Below are positions 34,531-43,700 of a stretch of 64,000 nucleotides of DNA, in pieces. Positions within the stretch are counted from its first letter, which is position 1. Each line of letters starts with the position of its first letter. This stretch comes from Thioalkalivibrio sp. ALMg11 (GTDB lineage Bacteria > Pseudomonadota > Gammaproteobacteria > Ectothiorhodospirales > Ectothiorhodospiraceae). Position numbers and translations under genes: made by a program. Under the pieces are notes generated by a model that was not told where the DNA came from, searched no databases, and saw nothing but the letters and a program-made list of their open reading frames with translations. The DNA lies in contig NZ_KB898871.1 of NCBI RefSeq assembly GCF_000377905.1, positions 407,001 through 471,000 of the forward strand, in the 5' to 3' direction.

Positions 34531-34842
34531 CTACTCCGTTTGCGATGGAGCCGAAATTTCCTGGGAGGATTGACGTCGTTCCCGCAACGCTTCGCGCACG
34601 ATCTCCACGCTCTCGGGGGCCTCGATGCCGAGGCGCGCCTTGCGATGGTCGACGTACTCCATACGGACGGGGCCGTCCGGGTGGTGAAGGGTGATCCGGC
34701 TGCCTGGGGTATCCCACTCGACATTGAGACCGGGCGCGCATGCCGACAGTCGAAGTGGTGCTTCCTGGGTCTGCACCGCGACCACGAGGGCGCTATCCCC
34801 CACGTACAGTGCTTCCCCGTCCTTCAGGGTCAAAACCAACAT
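34531..34842 (-). CDS. CsrA/RsmA-family RNA-binding regulator with a ~39-residue insertion
   Basis: A 103-residue protein. Residues 1-16 (MLVLTLKDGEALYVGD) and 60-90 (VRMEYVDHRKARLGIEAPESVEIVREALRERR) align with the first and second halves of CsrA, and Arg83 takes the place of E. coli Arg44. Between them, about residues 17-55, sits an insertion with its own strand-like pattern (NVEWDTPGSRITLHHPDG). The RNA-contact pair Arg6-Arg7 is Leu-Lys here. CsrA binds GGA-bearing leaders to control translation; ICE-borne paralogues (CsrT of Legionella) control element and host traits. Its own leader holds several GGA motifs. Confidence 0.78.
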   Translation of the reverse strand: MLVLTLKDGEALYVGDSALVVAVQTQEAPLRLSACAPGLNVEWDTPGSRITLHHPDGPVRMEYVDHRKARLGIEAPESVEIVREALRERRQSSQEISAPSQTE

Positions 34843-34868
34843 TCCTTTTCCTCCTCCTTGCTTCCTTG
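34843..34868 (-). promoter_or_regulatory. GGA-rich leader of the CsrA-like gene
   Basis: Directly upstream of the start the minus strand reads AAGGAAGCAAGGAGGAGG then AAAAGGA before TG: five GGA triplets in about 25 bases, overlapping the ribosome site. GGA is the CsrA-family core target, so self-repression is a fair inference. Confidence 0.55.
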
Positions 34869-34891
34869 CCCGTTTGCCAGCTCCCTCTGTA

Positions 34892-34955
34892 TTTCTTCCG
34901 AATATTCGATTGTTATGATTCCGGAAGAAACTGCGGAGAATATTCCGTTATTGCT
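34892..34955. repeat. Inverted repeats and two GAATATTC palindromes upstream of the CsrA-like gene
   Basis: TTTCTTCCG (34892-34900) and CGGAAGAAA (34932-34940) are perfect 9-bp inverted arms. GAATATTC occurs at 34900-34907 (extended to CGAATATTCG) and again at 34948-34955. The interval is AT-rich and lies between the relaxase stop and the CsrA-like gene, so it is a likely regulated promoter. Confidence 0.5.
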
Positions 34956-34997
34956 CCCGTGTCACACGCCCGTAACTATCCGGGCAAGACGGCTGGC

Positions 34998-36839
34998 TTA
35001 CGCTTCGGCGGCGGGTGTCAGGTGGTCGTTGGGTGAGGGTATCCAGTCCGGGCCGAAGACAACGGAGGTGTCACGGATCAGGAGACCGTTGATACGGCTG
35101 GTCTGGCGCTCGCCCCGCACCACATAGCGATGGATGTTGGTGCCTTCGGAGGACTTCTCGTGCAGCTGTAACCGCTGAAAGCGCTTCTGGGCAGCGTTCC
35201 ACGTGTGGCCCGTCGCATTCGCAAAGTCGCGGAAGATCCCGGGACTAATGAGAAGCACGCCCTCGGGGACGACGTGGATCCGGGCCTCTCGCGTGTTCAC
35301 CAGGAGCGACCCGTCCGCGACACCTCGTCGGATCCATTCGAGACAGGCATCCCCCGGGTCTTCAGGCAAGGGGGCGTCCGCACCCGAATCGCAGGATGCC
35401 GTCGACTGCGGCGGTGGCTCGGCCGTCGGCTCGTCAGTGGCTTCATCCAGGACGCCGTCGAGCCCCGGAGGGAGCGGCAGATCGTCAACACCGCCGGATA
35501 CGGGCGGGCAGTGGGGTGAGTGACGTTCCTCCACCTCGTCAGACTGACCTGTCTGGATTACGACGGTCCTCGCCGTGGGCGGATCTGCCGCAGGGGCGGC
35601 CGGCTCTTCAGGTGAAGAGCGGCTTGGCGATCTGTCGCCAGACTCCGTTGTCCCCTCGGCCGATGCCTCGCCAAGCGGAGTCACGGTACCCTCGAACACC
35701 ATCGGCATCGCATCAGGATCGGACCAAATGCGGGCCACCGGCAGGCGGATGAGAGTCAGCTCGTGCGACCAGCCGTCACTGGCAACCCGGGCCCTCCAGA
35801 TGGCGCGGTCCCCGTTGGCGGTCAGCAATCCGTGCTCCTGCAGTGTGTCGAAGATCCGGTCGTTGTTTGAAGGAATGCCGGAATGCCCCTCCTCGCGGAG
35901 GTGTGCCCGCAGCGCGTCGGCTGCGCGCTTCGACACTAGCCACAGATCCGACTCCGTGCGCCAGCCTGCCGCCCCATTGCGGTTCAGCGGCAGATCTTCG
36001 CTGCTCAATAGGTGTCGAAGCGATGTCATCAACTTCTCGTGAAGCGGCTTCGTAGGCGTGGGCAGTCGGTCCGGTGATTCGCCGCCCAGGTTCCGCGCCA
36101 CCGACTCCCGGTCGGCCTGCAGGATGATCTGTCCCAGCGCCCCCGCATCCTCCAACTGCCCGTGGATTGCATGGATCCACGCCTGCAGTAGTTCCTGGTG
36201 TTTAGCTATCCAGGACATGCCTTCCGGCGGTAGGACCCAATGCGCGACGAGACTGGATGCTGGTTCGTGGAGTTTGTGAACGCGACCGCGCCTGTACCGC
36301 ACGGAATACCAGTGCGCACCCGGTCGCTCGATCATCGGTCCGTGCCAGGGTTCCCAGCGCCCCAGGCGGTTGCCCAAGGCGCCGTACACGGCGATCTCCT
36401 GGTCGACGACGGGTTTGCCCACATCGTGCAGCAGAGCGGCGGAGAAGACGCCGTAGGACCAGGCGTCCGCTTCATGGGAAAGCCGTTCAGTTTCGGCCCC
36501 GGGTGGCAGGAGGTACCCCCGGCGGATCTGCAACGCCTTGAGCGCGACCTCGAGTCCGTGGTCGAGCATGCCCCCTCGGCTGGAGTGGTGGTGAACCTCG
36601 GACGCGGGCACTTCCTGGACGAATGCCGCGTACCGGCGCAGGCTGGCAACGACATATCGTTCGGAGCACTCCGACGGGAGCGCGAGAAGGCCGGTGATCT
36701 GGCGCAGTAGTGACCTGCGGTGGGGTGGCTGCAGCAGCTCTTCCGCGGTCTCGACCGGCAGCAGGCCAGCCTTCGGCGGTGTCTCCTGCCGACTGGCATG
36801 TGCTGTAGCAGGCGGCTTGCGACGGAGAAACGGCAGCAT
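34998..36839 (-). CDS. MobH-family conjugative relaxase (TraI_2 type)
   Basis: A 613-residue relaxase that should nick the ICE at oriT and pilot the strand. The N-terminal TraI_2 domain (about 30-330) has the histidine-rich metal motif VHHHSSRGGMLDHGLEVAL and the HD-like LLHDVGKPVVDQE, marks of MobH. A Pro/Glu/Asp-rich disordered linker (about 400-500) leads to a C-terminal DUF1528-like winged domain (GVLLISPGIFRDFANATG...QKRFQRLQLHEKS). Start 36839 (MLPFLRRKPP) matches relatives; the longer frame to 36959 lacks support. It shares strand with the integrase. Confidence 0.86.
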   Translation of the reverse strand: MLPFLRRKPPATAHASRQETPPKAGLLPVETAEELLQPPHRRSLLRQITGLLALPSECSERYVVASLRRYAAFVQEVPASEVHHHSSRGGMLDHGLEVALKALQIRRGYLLPPGAETERLSHEADAWSYGVFSAALLHDVGKPVVDQEIAVYGALGNRLGRWEPWHGPMIERPGAHWYSVRYRRGRVHKLHEPASSLVAHWVLPPEGMSWIAKHQELLQAWIHAIHGQLEDAGALGQIILQADRESVARNLGGESPDRLPTPTKPLHEKLMTSLRHLLSSEDLPLNRNGAAGWRTESDLWLVSKRAADALRAHLREEGHSGIPSNNDRIFDTLQEHGLLTANGDRAIWRARVASDGWSHELTLIRLPVARIWSDPDAMPMVFEGTVTPLGEASAEGTTESGDRSPSRSSPEEPAAPAADPPTARTVVIQTGQSDEVEERHSPHCPPVSGGVDDLPLPPGLDGVLDEATDEPTAEPPPQSTASCDSGADAPLPEDPGDACLEWIRRGVADGSLLVNTREARIHVVPEGVLLISPGIFRDFANATGHTWNAAQKRFQRLQLHEKSSEGTNIHRYVVRGERQTSRINGLLIRDTSVVFGPDWIPSPNDHLTPAAEA

Positions 36840-37401
36840 GGAGGATCGTCTCGGGAAGTTGGTGACGTACCGTGCTAACCATGATGGATGTTGCCCGGCA
36901 CACTGTCCCCGAGAAAACCTCAGCGGGATCTTGAGAGTTTCCGACGCTGTTACGCGCAATGCCCGGCGCGGTTGAGTTCGCGCCGCGTCCCCACCTGATC
37001 CCAGCTTCCACGCCGGGATATTTGGGGATCAACGGGAGGGGATCGATGCCTTCGAGGCCAGCAGGGAACCGAGAGACTTCCTCCCAGGCGCCGAGCTCGC
37101 CATAGTCGCTGCCCCAAAACCGCCGCTGAATAGTCCTCCCATTCTCCGGTACTTCCGCGCCGCCCACGCTCAGTATTTGTGTCGCGTTTCCCCGTGCGCG
37201 CGGTCTCGCTCAGGAATGGCTGGATACCGCTTATTGCTGATATGCCTTTCGGCCGCCGCCCCGCCCACCAGGCGGCGCACGGTAGCAAGGAGCAATTACC
37301 GCGATCTGCGCCTGACGCCCGTTGTGTCAGGCGCTCCTTGGACGATTCGCGAGATTACAGTACATTGCCGTAACTTTGCAGCCACTCCGCGAAGACCTCG
37401 G
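36840..37401. other. Interval without an assigned gene; possible oriT region
   Basis: Between the relaxase and the ribbon-helix-helix gene lie 562 bases. A minus-strand frame (about 36850-37167, containing GLEGIDPLPLIPKYPGVEAGIRW) is unusually protein-like but has no family I know and would overlap the relaxase start. A perfect 9-bp inverted repeat lies at 37308-37334. MobH elements often hold oriT beside the relaxase gene, so this is where I would look for it. Confidence 0.3.
37308..37334. repeat. Inverted repeat upstream of the ribbon-helix-helix gene
   Basis: GCGCCTGAC and GTCAGGCGC flank a 9-base spacer, 68 bases before the RHH start. It could be an operator for that regulator, an oriT hairpin or a terminator lacking a T run. 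Confidence 0.4.
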
Positions 37402-37680
37402 ATGGCCGCCACCAAGACCGCGACCGTCACCCTCCGCATTGATCTCGCCGTCAAGGATGTGCAGCGTACTGCCGCCGTCCGCGAGCATCGCTCCATAGCC
37501 TGCATGGTGGCGGCGCTGATCCGGGGTCTTTGCGACAAGCACAACATCTTCAACGACAAGGGGAAGACCGTCGCTGGCCCCTTCCTTCCCGGGCCGCCAA
37601 ACCAAGTAGCCGCCGGCCATGTTGGCCAGCAAGGTCGCTATCGACCACTCAAACCAGGCCGCCCCCAATGCCGGACATGA
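37402..37680 (+). CDS. Ribbon-helix-helix DNA-binding protein
   Basis: A 92-residue protein. Residues 1-50 (ATKTATVTLRIDLAVKDVQRTAAVREHRSIACMVAALIRGLC) match small Arc/CopG-like regulators carried by plasmids and ICEs, with the DNA-reading strand TATVTLRID followed by two helices. After about residue 52 the sequence becomes Pro/Gly-rich and unlike the family, which normally ends soon after, so the 3' end may be a junction with foreign DNA. It ends 10 bases before the methyltransferase start and may repress that system. Confidence 0.62.
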   Translation: MAATKTATVTLRIDLAVKDVQRTAAVREHRSIACMVAALIRGLCDKHNIFNDKGKTVAGPFLPGPPNQVAAGHVGQQGRYRPLKPGRPQCRT

Positions 37681-37690
37681 ATCTTAGAGA

Positions 37691-40600
37691 ATGGAACCCG
37701 TGCCGATGACAAACCGAGAAAAATTTCAAGCGCTGCTGCGCGAGCTTTTTCAGTTCGACTGTGCGGACCTGGATTTCGGTATCTACCGCATCATGAATTA
37801 CAAGCGGGACGTGATCGAGAAGTTCATCTCGACCGACCTGCCCGAGCTGATTGGTGAGGAGCTGAATCGTGACGCCCTGGCCGATCAGTCACAAGCCGCA
37901 GCGGAGCTTGCCGAAACTGCGGAGGAGATTGCCAAAACGCTTGGTAAGGACGCTTTGGACGCCGATGGCAATCTTGTCCGGTTCCAAGGGACGGAAATCG
38001 GCAAGAAGTATCTGAGCTTGCAGGCGAAGGCAGCCGGCGGCCGTGGGTGCGAGGCGCTGGAGGCTACCATCTTCAATCACCTGTACACATTCTTCAGCCG
38101 CTACTACCAGGACGGTGATTTTATCTCCAAGCGCCGTTACTCCAGGCGACAGAAGTACGCCATCCCCTACAACGGCGAGGAAGTCTACCTGCACTGGGCC
38201 AACCAGGACCAGTACTACGTCAAGACCGCCGAGCATTTCCACGATTACACCTTTACGTCACAAGGCGTGACCGTGCACTTCAAGCTTACCGCCGCCAACG
38301 TCGAGCAGAACAATGTTAAGGGCGAGAAGCGGTTCTTCCTGCCCCGCGTCAAGAGCACCGACTGGCTGGAAGAGGCAAACGAGCTGGTCATTCCCTTCGA
38401 ATACCGGCCGCTGACCGACCAAGAGAAGGCTACCTACACGACGAAGAGCCAGCAGGAAAAAATCATCGCGGAGGCCTGTGAGGCCATTCCAGAGGCCCTG
38501 AAAAAGGCGAAAAAGGCTCTCTCCGCCATTATCGCCGAGCGTCGCAAGGACAGCGAAAACCGGCCGATCACGTTCCTGGAGCATCATCTACGGCAGTACA
38601 CCCGCAAGAACACGTCCGACTTCTTTATCCACAGGAACTTGAAGGTTTTCCTCTCGCGTGAGCTGGACTTCTATCTGAAGAACGAAGTGATGAGCCTGGA
38701 CGAAATTGAAGCCGCTGGCGAGGACCGCTCCGAGGGCTGGTTTCAGGTCTTGCGGGTGATCAAGGCCGTGGGCGGCCGGATTATCGACTTCCTCGACCAG
38801 ATCGAGTCATTCCAGAAAATGTTGTGGGAGAAGCGGAAATTCGTCACCGAGACCCAGTACTGCATCACGGCCAGCGCTATCGACGAAAGCTTTTACCCCG
38901 ACATCGCTGCGTGCGATGCCCAATGGGATGAATGGAAAGAACTTTTCCGCATTGGCGAGGAGCAGGCCGATCTCTTTACGAGTGACGAGAAGAAACAAGA
39001 ACGTCGTGTGGCGTTCCTGAAGGAACACCCGACGCTCGTAATCGACACCTCACATTTCGAGCAAAATTTCAATGACAAGTTGCTGGAGTCATTTGGCGAC
39101 CTTGATGATAATATCGATGGCATCATGTTACACAGCGAAAATTGGCAAGCACTCAATTTTATTGCCCCAAAATTTGGGAAACAAATTGAGTGCCAATACA
39201 TAGACCCAAACTACAATACCGAAAAAGATGTTTTCCCTTACAAGGATGGATACAAACGGTCCACGTGGCTGACAATGATGGAACAGCGCGTCCAGCTCGC
39301 TCGGCAGTTATTGAAAGATTATGGGTTCTTCTACTGTAGTATCGATGAACATGAAACATCTAGGCTCCGTGAGCTTGGGGAGAGGATTTTCGGTCAAGAA
39401 TGTTTTGCGGCTGAGCTTATCTGGAATACGCAGCATAGCCAGCAGAGCGGCCTCTTTACCCCCTATCATGAATATGTGCAAGTGTTTTGCACGCATTCAC
39501 CGAAAACGTATGAAAATTTTTCAGGAAAACCCGGGGAAATCGTCGCGGGTGCCATGAAGAAAGTTTCTAGCGCAAACCCGGCTAGCGATTTCGAATTCCC
39601 GGCCGGAACGCCGTGGTATGCCACGGACGGAAAAGAGCTTAAAGGGGAATGGGGCGACACTGAGGTCGTGAAATTGATTCAGGGCGAAATGATATGTGAG
39701 GCGCAAAAACTAAAATATCCAGTAACGCTGCGTGCAGGGTGGACTCAAAAGCGGCAAATGGAGAAATACTTCTCAGGCAAAAGGCCGGTTTTTGATTCAA
39801 AAGGGCAGGAAGTAACCGGATTTTACTTTAATGGTTCCGGGAAGTTGAAGATAACCAAGCAGCGTTCAAAATCAACCCCAAGCACGCTCTTGCCTCAGTT
39901 TGGTACCACATCCCAATCTACTGCGGCGCTCGAGCACGTTCTTGGGGAGGCTGTTTTTGGTCGACCAAAGCCTGTTTCAATGATTGAACACTTAGTATCT
40001 TTGTCTCTCCCGGAGGGTTCTGAGGGAACGGTCGCGGATTTTTTTGCTGGATCTGGGACAACTGGACACGCGGTTATAAATCTGAACCGCCGTGATGGGG
40101 GGCGACGCCGATTCATATTGGTTGAGATGGGCCAGTATTTTGACTCCGCTATTGTTCCGAGAATGAAAAAGGTGACCTTTGCACCAGAGTGGGATGGTGG
40201 CAAGCCTAGCCGCATGGCCACCGCCGAAGAGGCCGATCGCAGCCCGCGTATCGTTAAGTTTATCCGTTTGGAGTCGTACGAAGACGCCCTGAATAACATC
40301 AAGTTCCACGAAGTCTCCAGCGGGGCGGCGCTAGAGTTTGACGATTACCTTCTCAAGTACATGCTGGCTTGGGAGAGTCGCCATAGCGAAACGCTCCTGA
40401 ACGTCGAGCAGCTCGCCAAGCCGTTCAGCTATAAGCTCACCGTCGCCAAGGGCGATGAAACCATCGAAAGGACGGTCGATATACCCGAGACCTTCAACTT
40501 CCTGCTCGGCCTGCACGTCAGCAGACGCAAGGTGTGCGACGATGAGGGGCGCCGATACCTGGTCTATCAAGGCCACATTGACCATCGACGCATCGCGGTT

Positions 40601-40783
40601 ATCTGGCGTGAGATGGAGAGCTGGCAAAAGAACGACCTAGAGCGAGACAAGGAATTCGTCGCTGAACAGAAGCTCGCCGAAGGTGCGGATGAGGTGTTCG
40701 TCAATGGCGACTCGTTTATCCCGAACGCCAAGGCTCTTGAGCCTGTGTTCAAGGCTCGGATGTTCGCGCCGGTGGAGGCGTAA
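37691..40783 (+). CDS. Type III-like DNA adenine methyltransferase (Mod), large form
   Basis: A 1030-residue beta-class methyltransferase. Motif IV is at 505-510 and reads DPNYNT rather than DPPYNT; the target-recognition region follows (about 520-760); motif I is ADFFAGSGTTGHA at 782-794, with ILVEMGQYF after it. Residues 1-450 are a long, mostly helical extension absent from short Mod proteins, and 840-1030 form another domain. Bases about 39055-40190, the whole catalytic core, are clearly more AT-rich and use different codons from the rest. With the helicase/nuclease gene 3 bases downstream it forms a restriction-modification pair that should methylate adenine in a short asymmetric site. 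Confidence 0.85.
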   Translation: MEPVPMTNREKFQALLRELFQFDCADLDFGIYRIMNYKRDVIEKFISTDLPELIGEELNRDALADQSQAAAELAETAEEIAKTLGKDALDADGNLVRFQGTEIGKKYLSLQAKAAGGRGCEALEATIFNHLYTFFSRYYQDGDFISKRRYSRRQKYAIPYNGEEVYLHWANQDQYYVKTAEHFHDYTFTSQGVTVHFKLTAANVEQNNVKGEKRFFLPRVKSTDWLEEANELVIPFEYRPLTDQEKATYTTKSQQEKIIAEACEAIPEALKKAKKALSAIIAERRKDSENRPITFLEHHLRQYTRKNTSDFFIHRNLKVFLSRELDFYLKNEVMSLDEIEAAGEDRSEGWFQVLRVIKAVGGRIIDFLDQIESFQKMLWEKRKFVTETQYCITASAIDESFYPDIAACDAQWDEWKELFRIGEEQADLFTSDEKKQERRVAFLKEHPTLVIDTSHFEQNFNDKLLESFGDLDDNIDGIMLHSENWQALNFIAPKFGKQIECQYIDPNYNTEKDVFPYKDGYKRSTWLTMMEQRVQLARQLLKDYGFFYCSIDEHETSRLRELGERIFGQECFAAELIWNTQHSQQSGLFTPYHEYVQVFCTHSPKTYENFSGKPGEIVAGAMKKVSSANPASDFEFPAGTPWYATDGKELKGEWGDTEVVKLIQGEMICEAQKLKYPVTLRAGWTQKRQMEKYFSGKRPVFDSKGQEVTGFYFNGSGKLKITKQRSKSTPSTLLPQFGTTSQSTAALEHVLGEAVFGRPKPVSMIEHLVSLSLPEGSEGTVADFFAGSGTTGHAVINLNRRDGGRRRFILVEMGQYFDSAIVPRMKKVTFAPEWDGGKPSRMATAEEADRSPRIVKFIRLESYEDALNNIKFHEVSSGAALEFDDYLLKYMLAWESRHSETLLNVEQLAKPFSYKLTVAKGDETIERTVDIPETFNFLLGLHVSRRKVCDDEGRRYLVYQGHIDHRRIAVIWREMESWQKNDLERDKEFVAEQKLAEGADEVFVNGDSFIPNAKALEPVFKARMFAPVEA
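39055..40190 (+). other. AT-rich island inside the methyltransferase gene
   Basis: Over about 1.1 kb, codons such as AAA, AAT, ATA, TTT and GAA replace the GC-ending codons used before and after, with no break in frame. The island covers motif IV, the recognition region and motif I. It looks like a domain-sized replacement by homologous exchange. Borders are by eye. Confidence 0.6.
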
Positions 40784-40786
40784 CCC

Positions 40787-43700
40787 ATGTCCCAGGGACG
40801 AAACGCCAAACCGGAGTACGTTAAGCTGGAACAACGGCTGGTGCTGCTGACCTGGCTGAACAGCCTGTTCGGTTATGAAAGCAACCGTCATCTGCTGGCT
40901 GACCTGCGCGAGGCTGGCGAGGGTTTTGACGCCAGCGGCCGCAGTTACGTGTGCCACCGGCTCATTGCCCGCGGTGACAAGGTCCAAATCACGACCGCAG
41001 ACCTAGCGCGGTACGACGACAACATCCGTGAGCACCTGGGCGCGATGAATGCGCGTCGGTCGGATCCAATCACGCTTCGATACTTCCAGCATCTGGCGTT
41101 GCTCTACACGGAGATATTCCTCGATGGCTATTTCAATTATCGGGAAGCGCGTCTGCGGTCTCTGAACGAATTCGTGGCGAAGCGGAATCTCTCCAAGAAC
41201 TCCGGAGAGGTGAAGGACGCCAGGTTCAGTGAAACCGACCTCAAGAAGCTGGCGTACTGGATGGCAACCGGCAGCGGCAAGACGTTGATCATGCATATCA
41301 ACTATCGGCAGTTCCTGCGATACAACAACTCGCCGCTAGACAATATCGTGCTGATCACGCCGAACGAGGGGCTGAGCGAGCAGCACATCGAGGAGATGAC
41401 GGCATCCAATATCCCCTGCCGCCGGTTCGACCTCAATGAAAGCGGCTTGGGAATCTCCGAGCCCGATGCCGTGCGCGTCATCGAGATCACGAAACTGGTG
41501 GAAGAGAAGCGCGGTGGTGGTCAGAGCGTGCCCGTCGAGGCCTTCGAGGGCAACAACTTGATCTTTGTCGATGAAGGCCACAAGGGTTCGGGCGGCGAGG
41601 CATGGCGCAGCTTTCGCGACGCGCTGGGGCAGACCGGATTTACCTTCGAGTACAGTGCGACTTTCGGTCAGGCCCTGACGGCGGCTCGGAATGACAAGCT
41701 GACCGAAGAGTACGGTAAGGGCATAGTATTCGACTACTCCTACCGGTACTTCCACGGCGACGGATACGGGAAGGACTTCCGTATCCTCAACCTGAAGGAA
41801 GAAGCGGTCGAGGACAAAACCGAGATGCTGCTGTTGGGGAACCTGCTGTCGTTCTACGAGCAGCAGCGGGTTTTCGAGGAAGGTGGCGAGGCATTACGGC
41901 CGTACAACCTGGAAAAACCGCTCTGGGTGTTCGTCGGCAGCAGCGTGAATGCTGTCTATACCGAGAACAAGCAAAAACGCAGTGACGTGCTGACCGTCGC
42001 CCGCTTCCTGCATCACCTGCTGGAGAACAAGAAGGGCTGGGCGGTCAAGGCGATCAAAATGCTGCTCGATGGGAAGACCGGCCTGGAGGGGGACCCGGAC
42101 GGACAGGACATCTTTGCCGAGAAGTTCCAGTACCTGAAAGATGCCGGCATCGATGCGGAGACGGCCTACCATGAGCTGCTGGGAAAAGTCCTGCACTCGC
42201 CCACAGGCGGCGGCCTGCATCTGTGCGATCTGCGGGGCAGTCCCGGCGAACTGGGGCTAAAGGCCAGTGGGGGCGAATATTTCGGTCTGATCTATATCGG
42301 CGATACCAGCGCCTTCAAAAAGCTGGTGGAGGTGGATGACGCCGGCATCACTGTCGAGGAAGATGCGATTGCCGATTCGCTTTTTGAGGGCATCAACGAG
42401 CCGGAGACGAGCGTCGAAATATTAATTGGCGCTAAGAAGTTCATGGAGGGGTGGAACTCCTGGCGCGTCTCCAATATGGGGTTGCTCAACATTGGCCGGA
42501 AGGAAGGCTCGGAAATCATCCAGCTTTTCGGGCGCGGCGTGCGACTACGGGGCAAGGACTTCACGCTAAAGCGAAGTTCTGCGCTCGACGGCAGCCATCC
42601 CGAGCATTTGCCGGTGCTGGAGACGCTCAACATCTTTGCGGTCCGTGCGAATTACATGCCCCAGTTTCAGGAGCACCTGGAGAAAGAAGGTGTCGAGACA
42701 GAAGGCCACGTCGAGCTTTCACTGCCGATCCGGACGAACGATGACTTTCTAAGACAGGGTCTGGTCGTACCGCGCATTCCGGACGACCGAAGCTTCGCCG
42801 ACGAAGCCGCCGTGCTTCTGGATGTCGATCCGGCGATTCGTGTGCGCGTCGATATGTCGCTCAAGGTGCAGACGTTCGAAAGCGGGGTCGACGGTTTTAC
42901 CGCAGCCGCAGTGAAGGCCGGTTGCGAGAGGGCCGTTCCCGACGCGAGCCTGAATCTTGTGGACTGGGAGCGCGTCTACCTGGAGCTCCTGGAGTACAAA
43001 GAGCGGAAAGGCATGCGCAACCTGGCCATCCGCCCCGATTTGCCGCGAGCCATCTTTGATAAGAAGGAGCCATCCCGTCTATACAGCGTGGTTGCTGATG
43101 ATAACGTCGTTCAGCCGGTCTCCTTCGCTGGAACCGCATTGCTTCACGAAGCTGTCCTGACGGTCCTGAGAAAGTACACAGATAAGTTCTATCGCGTGCA
43201 GCAAGAGCGATGGGACTCGGAGAATATGGTCTACAAGGCTCTGGGTATCGAGGACTCGAACTTCCAGGACTACATCGTCAAGGTCCCCAGAGGCGACGTG
43301 ACTCTGATCGGAGCCATTCAGAAACTGATCGACGATGCCGATAGCATCTACGGCCAAGATTTGACCCGCTTGCCGACGATCCACTTCGACCGTCACCTGT
43401 ATCAGCCGCTGTTGATCGAGCGAGGCAACAAGGTGCGAAGCGATCCGCCCGGTCTCAAGGCGAGTGAACGGCAATTTGTCGATGACCTACGTGCCTACTG
43501 CCGCGCGGAGCGGGACGGCGCCCTTGCGTATGCCGAAGTTTACCTGTTGCGGAACCTGAGCCGAGGCAAGGGGATCGGCTTCTTCGAGACGCGAGGCTTC
43601 TACCCAGACTTTATCCTCTGGATCAAGACCGCCCATCAGCAACGCATCGTGTTCGTGGAACCCCACGGGATGCTCCGAGCCGAAGCTTATAAACACGACG

